64,000 bases of DNA from Pseudomonas laurylsulfatiphila (GTDB taxonomy: Bacteria; Pseudomonadota; Gammaproteobacteria; Pseudomonadales; Pseudomonadaceae): contig NZ_NIRS01000002.1 in NCBI RefSeq assembly GCF_002934665.1, forward strand, positions 620,001-684,000, read 5' to 3'. The notes beneath the pieces are model-generated. The model saw only the letters and a program-made list of their open reading frames with translations, made no database searches and was not told the DNA's origin. A program made the translations under genes and the position numbers. Positions 29,171-37,253 of this stretch are shown here, one piece after another. Each line of letters begins with the position of its first letter. The stretch's first letter is position 1.

Positions 29171-30262
29171 CTACCCGAACATCCGCATCAGCGTGATCAA
29201 CTTGCGAATCGTCAAGTCCGGGCTGCGTCGCAGGTTGCGAACCAGCGCCCGCACATTGCTGAAGCTCATCTTGGGTTTTGTGAAACGCCTGGGCATGCGC
29301 TGCCCCCACTGCGCCATTGCTTCCGGGCTCACGGGATGGATGCCCGTAGGCCGAGTGGCCGTGAACACATCCCCGTCGCAGTAATGCTCGTGCTTATCGC
29401 CCCATGGGTCTTGCCAGTAATCGAAGATCTGGCTGCCCAGGATGTGCCGGCCGATTCCCCACGAGTGTTCCCACCCCTGCTCCCGCAGGACGCGCTGCCC
29501 CATGCCCACCGCATCTGCATCGACGACTTCATAGGCACTATGGCTATAGGCAGCCATGAACCCCTGCGCTATCGCGAGCGTATGGTGTGCAGTGGGCGTT
29601 TCGCCGAGGTCAAGGCGCATGAAGGCGACGATAGGCGAGCCGTCGGGGAGTACCTGCACATCGCTGGGAATAAATCCGAAATGCCGGGTATACCAGGCAC
29701 AGGTCGACTGGTAGTCGGCCACTTCAATCACGATATGACCGAGTTTGAGTACCTCAGGCGGAGCCATCGGCGGGCGTTGTGTGGCGTTGATCCGCGGTTG
29801 CTGCTGCGCCAGGTTCCAGGATAGAGGTGCCCGATGTTCCAAAGGTCTGGCTGGCGTCCGGTCGCAAACAGCCTCCACGATGAAACCGGAAGGATCCTTC
29901 AGATGGACGCAATACCCGCCACCGGGATGTTCCGACTTCTCGATCGATGACGCACCCGGGATCTGAGTCAGTTTTTCCAGATCGTCGAGAGACTCTACAG
30001 CCAAACCGAACCCGACAAACCGTGCCTGCTCGGCACGCTGGACGCGGTAGCAGTATGAACTCGCTTCAGTAGCGCGCAGATAGAGTGTATCGGCGTCCTG
30101 ATGACCTACCGTCAGGCCGAAGTCCGTCAGGAAGCACGCCGCCTGGTTCAAGTCCGGCCGTTGAAAGATCAGGTGAGTCAGATCCTGCGCCTTCACTGTC
30201 GGCTGTGGATGCCGGACCGGTTGCGGTGTCGCCAGCCGGTGCAGTTCTTTTTTGTGGGTCAT
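29171..30262 (-). CDS. Extradiol dioxygenase-like VOC-family protein
   Basis: A 363-aa protein of two VOC modules. The first (LTHLIFQRPDLNQAACFLTDFGL) is probably structural. The second has the metal triad of type I extradiol dioxygenases: His in LGHIVIEV, His in AYSHSAYEV and Glu in HEHYCDGDVF. Such enzymes open catecholic rings using Fe(II). The C-terminal ~50 residues are basic and atypical. The start at 30262 has only a weak ribosome site. The neighbouring flavin hydroxylase and FAH-family hydrolase support a ring-cleavage role; the substrate is not identifiable. Confidence 0.85.
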   Translation of the reverse strand: MTHKKELHRLATPQPVRHPQPTVKAQDLTHLIFQRPDLNQAACFLTDFGLTVGHQDADTLYLRATEASSYCYRVQRAEQARFVGFGLAVESLDDLEKLTQIPGASSIEKSEHPGGGYCVHLKDPSGFIVEAVCDRTPARPLEHRAPLSWNLAQQQPRINATQRPPMAPPEVLKLGHIVIEVADYQSTCAWYTRHFGFIPSDVQVLPDGSPIVAFMRLDLGETPTAHHTLAIAQGFMAAYSHSAYEVVDADAVGMGQRVLREQGWEHSWGIGRHILGSQIFDYWQDPWGDKHEHYCDGDVFTATRPTGIHPVSPEAMAQWGQRMPRRFTKPKMSFSNVRALVRNLRRSPDLTIRKLITLMRMFG

Positions 30263-30301
30263 TGTTGTTGTTTTCCGGTTTTTTAAGGCAAAGCTATCCC
30301 G

Positions 30302-30321
30302 CCCCCTGAAAAATCAGGGGG
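30302..30321. terminator. Hairpin between TetR and VOC genes
   Basis: CCCCCTGA and TCAGGGGG form an 8-bp perfect stem around a 4-base loop, between the stop of the TetR gene and the start of the VOC gene. No T-run follows on either strand, so it may be an attenuator or mRNA-end structure rather than a full terminator. Confidence 0.4.
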
Positions 30322-30348
30322 TGTTATCGGGTCGAGTGGGTTACGTGA

Positions 30349-30963
30349 TCAGTCTGGAGACGGCAGTACCGGCAACTCCGAGGTTGCCAGCGCACGAGCC
30401 TCTTGCGGTGGAATGCCCAGTGCCCGCAGCACCAGCTCAGCCGTGTCAGAGCCCGCTTCACGCCACGTTCTATGCCCTTCCAGCACCAGGAAAATCGAGC
30501 CGAGGACGCCGCTCGATATCAGCGTCAGTATCGAGAGCAATTGCTCCTGGCGAAAGGTGTAGCGCCCACTGGAAAGTCCGTTCAGAAGATCGGTCGTCGC
30601 CTGGCCGCTGAACATTTCGCGCAATGCCGGGGTGCTCATGGCGAACTTATGGATAAAGGCCCCCCATTGGGAATCCTCATGCGCTCGACGAATGAAGAAG
30701 CGGATTCCATTGGCAAGCCGCTGAGCGGGATCGGACAGGGAGTTGAAGCTCTTGCTGACGCGCTCATGCATCTCCGCCGCAAGCTGCCCGGCAACTGCCT
30801 CGAACAGGCTTTCCATGTTGTCGATGTTGCTATAGACCGTTCCGCGCGCCACGCCGGCCGCTTGTGCAAGGTCCAGGATGTTCACTTGCGAGGTACCTCG
30901 TTCAGCGAACAGGCGAAAAGCGGCTTGATGAAGGCGGCGTTGCGTTGGATTCAGGGATTCCAC
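30349..30963 (-). CDS. TetR-family regulator of the aromatic cluster
   Basis: A 204-aa TetR regulator: NPTQRRLHQAAFRLFAERGTSQVNILDLAQAAGVARGTVYSNIDNMESLF is the helix-turn-helix, followed by a helical effector domain. The start is taken at GTG 30963, preceded by GGAGAGAG; the in-frame ATG at 31005 lies inside a long palindrome and would make the operator part of the gene. It heads the VOC-FAH-ligase-FadL series on the same strand and probably represses it and itself. Confidence 0.88.
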   Translation of the reverse strand: MESLNPTQRRLHQAAFRLFAERGTSQVNILDLAQAAGVARGTVYSNIDNMESLFEAVAGQLAAEMHERVSKSFNSLSDPAQRLANGIRFFIRRAHEDSQWGAFIHKFAMSTPALREMFSGQATTDLLNGLSSGRYTFRQEQLLSILTLISSGVLGSIFLVLEGHRTWREAGSDTAELVLRALGIPPQEARALATSELPVLPSPD

Positions 30964-30988
30964 GGTTCTCTCTCCAGGATTACCTTTA

Positions 30989-31024
30989 TGACGCCAATTG
31001 AACACTCGTGTTCAATTGGCGTCA
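30989..31024. promoter_or_regulatory. 36-nt perfect palindrome, probable TetR operator
   Basis: Two 17-base arms, TGACGCCAATTGAACAC and its exact complement, flank a 2-base centre (TC). It ends 26 bases before the GTG start of the TetR gene. The length, perfection and position fit a high-affinity operator for autoregulation. Confidence 0.75.
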
Positions 31025-31138
31025 ACAGCGGTTTTTGAATTAAATCCGTCAATCCCCATGAAAAGCGTTATAACTCTTGAAAACAGAGTGTACTAAGCCA
31101 TAAAAGGCTCAGAATGAGCTCTTCGCACAGCACGTAAA

Positions 31139-31154
31139 TGAACATGCATGTTCA
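31139..31154. promoter_or_regulatory. Second palindrome with the same half-site
   Basis: TGAACATGCATGTTCA is a perfect 16-base palindrome 115 bases further upstream of the TetR gene. It shares the TGAACA/TGTTCA half-site with the 36-nt palindrome, suggesting a second binding site for the same or the neighbouring regulator. Confidence 0.55.
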
Positions 31155-31213
31155 GTATTTCCGCACAGTGGCTTCGGCCTGATAGCCACTGGCAGCGTCG
31201 GGATGACATCCGA

Positions 31214-31861
31214 TCAGGCGGGAAGCGGTTTGCTGGTAATTTTCCTGGCTCTGGCAGGTGTTGCGCCCAGCGCCTGGAGAATCATTTCGCTGACCCGCAG
31301 ATCGTGCTCCACCGCTGCACGGCCCTCGACAACCGAGCGCATTGCTCCCGTGGTGCATGACAAGACCATGTCCAGGGCAACGCCTTCGTCCACGTAGGCG
31401 AAAGTGCCCGCACGCAGCCCCTCGCGCAAATCGTCAAGGACATGGGTAGCCAGACGCGAGCGCATTGCCTGATCGAAATGGATGATGCGCAGCAACGCAC
31501 TTGCCCATTGATGGTCGGTAGCGGCCCGACAGATAAACATGCGAACGCCAATCGAAAGCCGCTGCGCACCGCACTGCACGTCCGAGGTCAACACGGAAAT
31601 GGCGTCAGAGAACTCCGCGGCCATGGCGATGCCCACCGCCTCCAGCACTTCGTCGCGCGTGCGGAAATAGTTGTAGATGGTCCCGTTGGATACCTCCGCT
31701 TCCGCGGCCACCTCCAACAGTGCGATCTCCCCCACCTCTTTGCGCGCAACCAGACGCAATGCCGCGTCCACCAGGCCGCGACGGGTGCGCTCACGCTTCT
31801 TGTAGCCCCTGGTAAGAGGTTGGGGCGCGGCATCTTCTGACGAAAGTGTGGGGGAATCCAT
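31214..31861 (-). CDS. TetR-family transcriptional regulator
   Basis: A 215-aa regulator, with RTRRGLVDAALRLVARKEVGEIALLEVAAEAEVSNGTIYNYFRTRDEVLEAV as the DNA-binding domain and a helical C-terminus. The ATG at 31861 starts two bases after the stop of the FAD hydroxylase, so the two are one operon. Having a second TetR in the cluster implies separate control of the hydroxylase step and of the lower genes, or response to two effectors. Confidence 0.88.
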   Translation of the reverse strand: MDSPTLSSEDAAPQPLTRGYKKRERTRRGLVDAALRLVARKEVGEIALLEVAAEAEVSNGTIYNYFRTRDEVLEAVGIAMAAEFSDAISVLTSDVQCGAQRLSIGVRMFICRAATDHQWASALLRIIHFDQAMRSRLATHVLDDLREGLRAGTFAYVDEGVALDMVLSCTTGAMRSVVEGRAAVEHDLRVSEMILQALGATPARARKITSKPLPA

Positions 31862-31863
31862 GA

Positions 31864-33522
31864 TCAAGCTCGCAATCGGGTGGGCTCGTTGATAGTAATG
31901 GAAACGCGGTCAGGCGTGGCGTCATCACGCATCAGCAGGCCCCGGCAGTCGCGAAGGAGACTGCCGGCCTCTGTGCCTGGGACGTGGTGCATGATGATAC
32001 GGTCAGGACGTACGGCGACCAGTGTTCCTTTTGCAGCCAGCGGCAGGATGTCATGGTTCATGTCTTCGATGAAGTCACAACGGCCGCCGGAACGTTGACC
32101 CCGGGGTCTGACCTCCAGAAAGTGGCCCCCCATTTTTTCCCAGGAAACGATCTGATCAGTGGTGAGCAGCGACAACGGGTCAACACCGAATCCAACCAGG
32201 GTCAGGTTGTCTCCCAGTGCATCGTCGCTCAGCTTGATCTGCTTTTGCAGGGTGCGAACCCAGGCCTGGGGAAACAGGCTGCCACGTACCAACTGGTCAC
32301 CCCTGCGATGCTGCACGAACAGGCCGTGCTTGAAGGTGTTTTTCGGCTTGATGTCCAACTGCTCGAAGTACCTTCTGGTCGCGGGGGTCAACGCCAGCGT
32401 GCGCATCAGGCCATGGATGAAGAATGCGGCGACCTTGTTCTTTGGCATCACCAGGCGGCCCATGAGCTTTGCCAGATTGATCATGGACTGGGCATGCGGG
32501 CGGCGCTCTGTATCATAGGTATCGAGTATCGCAGGCGCGGCGTGTCCACGAAGGACCCAAGCCAGCTTCCAGGCAAGGTTGGCACCATCACGAAGGCCCG
32601 CGACGAGACCTTGCCCCACAAAAGGAGGGGTGATGTGTGCGGCGTCGCCGACGAGGAAGGTACGTCCCTTGCTGAATCGATTGCAGCAACGCGCGTGGAA
32701 TCGATAGACCGCCTTGCGCTCGATTTCCAATTCCTGCGGATTGACCCATGGCGCAATGAGCCGCGCGATGCTTTCCGGGCTTTCCAGCTCTTCCCGGGAT
32801 TCACCGGGTTGCAGCATGAATTCCCAACGCTCCCTGCCACCGGGGGCGGGCATGTGCGGCGTGGGCCGCCGTGGATCACAGATAAACTCAATGTGATCAA
32901 TGGCTGACTGATGCCGGTTCCTGGCATCGACAATCAACCAATCCTCCGCATAGGTTTGCCCTTCGAACTCCTGGCCGATCAGGGCCCTGACCCTGGAGCT
33001 GGCGCCATCCGCACCGATCAGGTACTGGGCGCGAACGGCATGTGACTGCCCATTTTCATCCCGTACGGTGGCGACCACGCCGTCCGCTTCCTCGACCAGA
33101 CTCTCCAGCTCGAAACCACCCAGGCTGGTCACTGATTTCAGTCGGGAAACCTGGCCACGCATCGCTCGTTCGAGGTCGGGTTGATAGAACGTCACAAGCT
33201 TGGGGTGGCCATCGATGCACCCTTGAGTATCGGCTCGACCGAATTGCCCGAGGACCGGAGAGTGCATCCTCACTTCAGGGATAGCGATCTTTTCGAAAGC
33301 GTCCTCCGACAATCCGGCGAGTTGCAGGATGCGCAGGGCCTCGTTGTCCAGGGCAATGGCACGAGGCATCAGTACGATGTCATGGAGCTTGTCCAGCACC
33401 AGGGTCGTAACCCCGTAGCGGCCGAGCAGCGCCGCGATTGTCGCCCCTACCGGACCGTTACCGACGATCAGTACATCGACGGTGGAGGAAGGCAATTCGG
33501 AAACTTTCTTGTTGTTGTTCAT
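31864..33522 (-). CDS. FAD-dependent aromatic hydroxylase, MhpA-like
   Basis: A 552-aa class A flavin monooxygenase. Motifs: VLIVGNGPVGATIAALLGRYG (FAD dinucleotide fold), QYLIGADGASSRVRALIG (DG motif) and TFLVGDAAHITPPFVGQGLVAGLRD (second FAD motif). A thioredoxin-like C-terminal region follows, as in MhpA and phenol hydroxylases. These enzymes use NAD(P)H and O2 to ortho-hydroxylate a phenolic compound before ring cleavage. The ATG at 33522 follows AGGGCTCAAG. It is probably the first enzyme of the cluster; the exact phenol is unknown. Confidence 0.92.
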   Translation of the reverse strand: MNNNKKVSELPSSTVDVLIVGNGPVGATIAALLGRYGVTTLVLDKLHDIVLMPRAIALDNEALRILQLAGLSEDAFEKIAIPEVRMHSPVLGQFGRADTQGCIDGHPKLVTFYQPDLERAMRGQVSRLKSVTSLGGFELESLVEEADGVVATVRDENGQSHAVRAQYLIGADGASSRVRALIGQEFEGQTYAEDWLIVDARNRHQSAIDHIEFICDPRRPTPHMPAPGGRERWEFMLQPGESREELESPESIARLIAPWVNPQELEIERKAVYRFHARCCNRFSKGRTFLVGDAAHITPPFVGQGLVAGLRDGANLAWKLAWVLRGHAAPAILDTYDTERRPHAQSMINLAKLMGRLVMPKNKVAAFFIHGLMRTLALTPATRRYFEQLDIKPKNTFKHGLFVQHRRGDQLVRGSLFPQAWVRTLQKQIKLSDDALGDNLTLVGFGVDPLSLLTTDQIVSWEKMGGHFLEVRPRGQRSGGRCDFIEDMNHDILPLAAKGTLVAVRPDRIIMHHVPGTEAGSLLRDCRGLLMRDDATPDRVSITINEPTRLRA

Positions 33523-33590
33523 CTTGAGCCCTTGTTGTGATTGAAGTCGTGAGGCGCACAGGTCTCATCGTCAGGCAGGGTCAAGGTATG

Positions 33591-33616
33591 CAATATTGAG
33601 GAATATTTCAATATTG
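33591..33616. promoter_or_regulatory. Dyad upstream of the hydroxylase operon
   Basis: CAATATTGA (33591-33599) and TCAATATTG (33608-33616) form a perfect 9-bp dyad with an 8-base spacer, 69 bases before the hydroxylase start, in a locally AT-rich promoter-like stretch. It is a likely operator of the TetR encoded in the same operon. The remaining 33617-33907 holds no gene I can support. Confidence 0.5.
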
Positions 33617-33907
33617 ATGTATTTGTCATAATTATTTGCGATCATTGAAAAGCCGTGATGAGGCCGAACGGGCGAGCTGAGAGGCTGGGCGTTACTGGCC
33701 GCGTCAAGGCAAAGAAGGTTCGTGACATGACGTTGTGGGTGCGCCAGTTTCCGACCGACGACGCTTGGCTTCAGCGTCGATCAGGGGTGTTATGGGAGCA
33801 ATGGCCCATGATTGAAGCGCGTCACCGCGACGGGCCGAACCCAGGTCGAAGACGACCGATCCCGTGCGAATTTTCAGCACCCTGTTTTAAGTTTTCAGGA
33901 ATTACCC

Positions 33908-36805
33908 GTGGCGCGTCCGCAGTCCCATCCGACCCCCGTTCTGCTGGGCTTCGGCGAGTTTGAGCTCGACGAGGCCAACGCTTGCCTGTTGCGTAATGGG
34001 CAAGCGGTGGCATTGGCGCCGACCCCTTTCTTATTGTTATGTGTGCTCGCCCGGCAGCCGGGGTCGTTGGTATCCAAAGACGCTTTGCTGGATGCCGTGT
34101 GGGGGCATCGGTTTGTCAGTGATTCAGTCCTGAAAACGGCCATCAGCGATCTGCGCAAGGTGTTGGGCGATGACCCCAAGCACCCTCGTTTTATCGCGAC
34201 GGTGTCGCGGCGCGGCTATCGCTTTCTCTCCGTGTCGTCCTCTGCTTCTTCGATGCCACCTGCTGACACGGCCGTTTTGGCAGCCAGCTCACCTACGTTG
34301 CCGTCATTCATCGGTCGCATTGCCGAGATCGCCAGGCTGCAACGGGCCTGGGAGCGGGCCGGTGGCGGCCAGCGGGCCGTGGTCTTGCTTGCTGGAGAGC
34401 CGGGGATCGGCAAGACCACGTTGATCGAACATTTCCTCGCCGGCCTTGGCGGCATCGCTTGCGCACGTGGTCACTGCATGGAGCACTTCGGCACCGGCGA
34501 ACCGTACCTGCCGGTACTGGAGGCGTTGGCCGATCTGTGCCGCAGCGCCCCGACCCTGCCAGCGTTGTTGCGCGAAGTAGCACCCACCTGGCTGTTGCAA
34601 TTGCCGTGGCTGAGTAGCACGCAGGAACGAGACACATTGCGGCGCGAGCTGGCCGGCGTCGGCCCGGAACGCATGCTGAGGGAATTTGGTGAATTGTTGG
34701 ACCGCTTCACAGAGCTGCGCCCGCTGTTGCTGGTAACCGAAGATCTGCACTGGAGCGACCGGGCGACGGTTCAGTTGATTAACTACATGGCGCGACGCCG
34801 TGGCCCCGCACGGCTCATGTGGCTATCAAGCTTCCGTCTTGCCGAAGTGGTGGCTCTCGAACATCCACTCAGCTCATTACGTCACGAACTGCGTCTGCAA
34901 CGCTTGTGCGAGGAAGTAGTACTCGACCCGTTTTCCGAAACCGAGGTCGCCGACTATGTGGCGCTGCGTTCAGCCTCACTGGCATGCGATGAAGCCTTCG
35001 TGCGCGCCCTGCACGAACGGACCGACGGCGTACCGTTGTTCGTTTCCTCAATCATCACTGAAGTGATGGATGTAAAAGAGGACGAAACCACCATCGAAGC
35101 TCGGCTGGCGGATCTGGCGGTTCCCGAGAACCTGGCGGCCATCATCGATCACTACATTGCCAAGCTGGCTCCCGAGCAACGAACACTTCTCTGCGCGGCT
35201 GCGGTGTGCGGGTCCGATTTCCGGATTGAGACGGTTTCGCTCGCCCTCGAGCGCAATCTCACTTCGGTGATTGGTGCCTGTGAGGAACTGATGCGTGAGC
35301 AGGTATGGCTCACACAATCGCGGACACCCGATGTTGACGAAGCGGTAGAGCTGCCTTACTCGTTCCGCCATGCCCTTTTTCGTCAGGTGCTGTACGAACG
35401 CACGCCGCGTTCGTTGCGCATTGATCTCCATCGCCAGGTTGGCACTGTCCTCGAACGCGAGCGCTCGACCGGTGTGCCGGTTGCGGCCTCGGAACTGGCG
35501 ATGCACTTCGACCGTGCTCGGCTGCCGATGATCGCGCTGCGCTATTACGCCGAGGCGGCAGAAGCCGCGCTACTGCACTTCAGCCCGGACTTGTGCATCG
35601 GCCTCACTGAGCGCGCCTTGGCCCTACTTATGCAGGCCCCCGAAGGAGCGGAACGCGATACGCTCGAAATTACCTTGGCCACGTTGCAGGGGGTTTCTGC
35701 TTTCCACATGTTCGGTGTCGGCAGCAAGGCCAAGGCCGCTTTCGAGCGGGGTTACACCCTGCTAGTGGAAGTCCCCGAGCACCCCATGCGCGGTCGCCTT
35801 TTGCACGGATTCGGCTATCTACTCGGTCTACGCGGCGACTATTTGCAGGCGTTGGACGTGGCAGAGCGTGCTGAAGCGCTCTCCCTTAACGCAAACGACC
35901 AAGAGCTCATGCTGGCGGCATGCATCGTTCAGGGCGAGGTGCATCACCTCCAGGGCCGCACGAAAATGACACGCAGCTGGTTAGAGCGCGCCCTCGCGAT
36001 CGCCGAGCCGCTGGGCATAGGGACAAACGAGATCTTTGCGGCAGATCCCCAGGTCATGCTGCACGGAATGCTGGCCATCGAGCTGGTTCGGTCTGGTCTG
36101 ATTGAGCAAGGGCGAACCCATATGCAGCAGGCACGAACCCGCGCGCATACGCTTCGACAACCTATGACATGGCTGGTCGCTACCTGGCAGGAGGTGTTGA
36201 TCGAGGTACGACTGGGAAACTCTGTGCGGGTGGCAGCGCTGGCTGATGACATGCACAAGCTCGTCGATGAATATTCGCTCGCGCTTGGGCGCACGGCTTG
36301 CCGCTGGTGGCGCGGCTGGGCCGACGCGCGCAACGGTGCCCCTCACGACGGCTACCGTCACATCCGTGAGGCCTACGAGGAACACACTGGACTCGGTATG
36401 CGCTCCGGTGCCAGCGAAGTACTCGGCTACGCCGCCGAGGCGCTGCAACTGACAGGCGATTACGACGCAGCGCACGTTGAATTGCAGGAGGCCCTCCGGG
36501 TGGGAGAGGAATTGGGCGAACGCGTTTACCTGCCGCAGCTGTTGCTGTTGGAGGCCGCGATCGCTCGAGCTCAGGATCGGTCGGATGCCGGTAACGCGGC
36601 GGTACGGGCTGCGATTGAAGAGGCACGCGACCAGGAAGCATTGTGGCTGGAGCTGCTCGCGCTGATTGAATTATGTGAGTACCACGACGCCGTACCAGCG
36701 GATCGCCAAGCATTGGTGATGCTGATTGATCAGTTACCCGAAACGCATGCAACCGAACAGGTCAAACGTGCACGCTCGCTGATTGAGGCTGCTAATCGGG
36801 GTTGA
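33908..36805 (+). CDS. Winged-helix / ATPase / TPR transcriptional regulator
   Basis: A 965-aa regulator. An OmpR/PhoB-type winged helix (residues ~15-105) ends in DLRKVLGDDPKHPRFIATVSRRGYRF. An AAA/NB-type ATPase follows with Walker A AGEPGIGKTTLIEHF (~162) and Walker B-like LLLVTEDLHWSD (~275). The rest is a TPR-like helical array, as in large signal-integrating ATPase regulators. There is no receiver domain, so the signal is probably a small molecule or protein sensed by the repeats. The start is GTG 33908, seven bases after AGGA. It precedes a 71-aa gene and an RND efflux operon on the same strand, which it probably controls. Confidence 0.9.
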   Translation: MARPQSHPTPVLLGFGEFELDEANACLLRNGQAVALAPTPFLLLCVLARQPGSLVSKDALLDAVWGHRFVSDSVLKTAISDLRKVLGDDPKHPRFIATVSRRGYRFLSVSSSASSMPPADTAVLAASSPTLPSFIGRIAEIARLQRAWERAGGGQRAVVLLAGEPGIGKTTLIEHFLAGLGGIACARGHCMEHFGTGEPYLPVLEALADLCRSAPTLPALLREVAPTWLLQLPWLSSTQERDTLRRELAGVGPERMLREFGELLDRFTELRPLLLVTEDLHWSDRATVQLINYMARRRGPARLMWLSSFRLAEVVALEHPLSSLRHELRLQRLCEEVVLDPFSETEVADYVALRSASLACDEAFVRALHERTDGVPLFVSSIITEVMDVKEDETTIEARLADLAVPENLAAIIDHYIAKLAPEQRTLLCAAAVCGSDFRIETVSLALERNLTSVIGACEELMREQVWLTQSRTPDVDEAVELPYSFRHALFRQVLYERTPRSLRIDLHRQVGTVLERERSTGVPVAASELAMHFDRARLPMIALRYYAEAAEAALLHFSPDLCIGLTERALALLMQAPEGAERDTLEITLATLQGVSAFHMFGVGSKAKAAFERGYTLLVEVPEHPMRGRLLHGFGYLLGLRGDYLQALDVAERAEALSLNANDQELMLAACIVQGEVHHLQGRTKMTRSWLERALAIAEPLGIGTNEIFAADPQVMLHGMLAIELVRSGLIEQGRTHMQQARTRAHTLRQPMTWLVATWQEVLIEVRLGNSVRVAALADDMHKLVDEYSLALGRTACRWWRGWADARNGAPHDGYRHIREAYEEHTGLGMRSGASEVLGYAAEALQLTGDYDAAHVELQEALRVGEELGERVYLPQLLLLEAAIARAQDRSDAGNAAVRAAIEEARDQEALWLELLALIELCEYHDAVPADRQALVMLIDQLPETHATEQVKRARSLIEAANRG

Positions 36806-36919
36806 AGTGACGGTTGTGGGAGCGCAGGTCATCCGACCGAAGTCCGACCTTTTGCTTACGACTCGAACCAGGGGGACGGCTTACGCTGGCATCGAACCTT
36901 CTAGAACCCCAGGTCTGCG

Positions 36920-37135
36920 ATGAGCCTTAACCCTGAATCCAAATACCCGAGCCGCCGCGCATACGTCGTCAAGCTGCGCAGTGATGCCAGACCGGAGGCC
37001 CTGATGGGCCGACTCGAAAACCTGGTCACCGGACGTCAGCGCGAGTTCTCGTGCGCCGAAGAGTTGCTGGAGTCGATTGGCGAGGATCTGGCGACAGCAG
37101 CCGGTGAGCAGGCGATAGAAAGCGATGGTGAATGA
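36920..37135 (+). CDS. Small hypothetical protein (71 aa)
   Basis: A 71-aa soluble protein (MSLNPESKYPSRRAYVVKLR, then ALMGRLENLVTGRQREFSCAEELLESIGEDL). The SRRAYVVKLRSDA and LVTGRQREFSCAEEL pattern looks like a compact conserved fold and not random frame. ATG at 36920 with AGG eight bases upstream. It lies between the large ATPase regulator and the RND operon, all on the same strand, so a link with that system is likely. I do not recognise a function. Confidence 0.65.
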   Translation: MSLNPESKYPSRRAYVVKLRSDARPEALMGRLENLVTGRQREFSCAEELLESIGEDLATAAGEQAIESDGE

Positions 37136-37253
37136 TCCTTTCCAGCATCGACAGACAAAGCGCATGGCGACCGAACGCTGACGGTTCGCTGACGACTTTG
37201 CGCACGCAGCCCCCTACGCTGACGCCACCTCGAACTACACGAGTCCATTTCCA

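Noticed and set aside
31005..31005. ATG at 31005 as the start of the first TetR of the aromatic cluster
   Set aside because: It lies inside the 36-nt palindrome, while GTG 30963 has a good ribosome site and begins the conserved domain.
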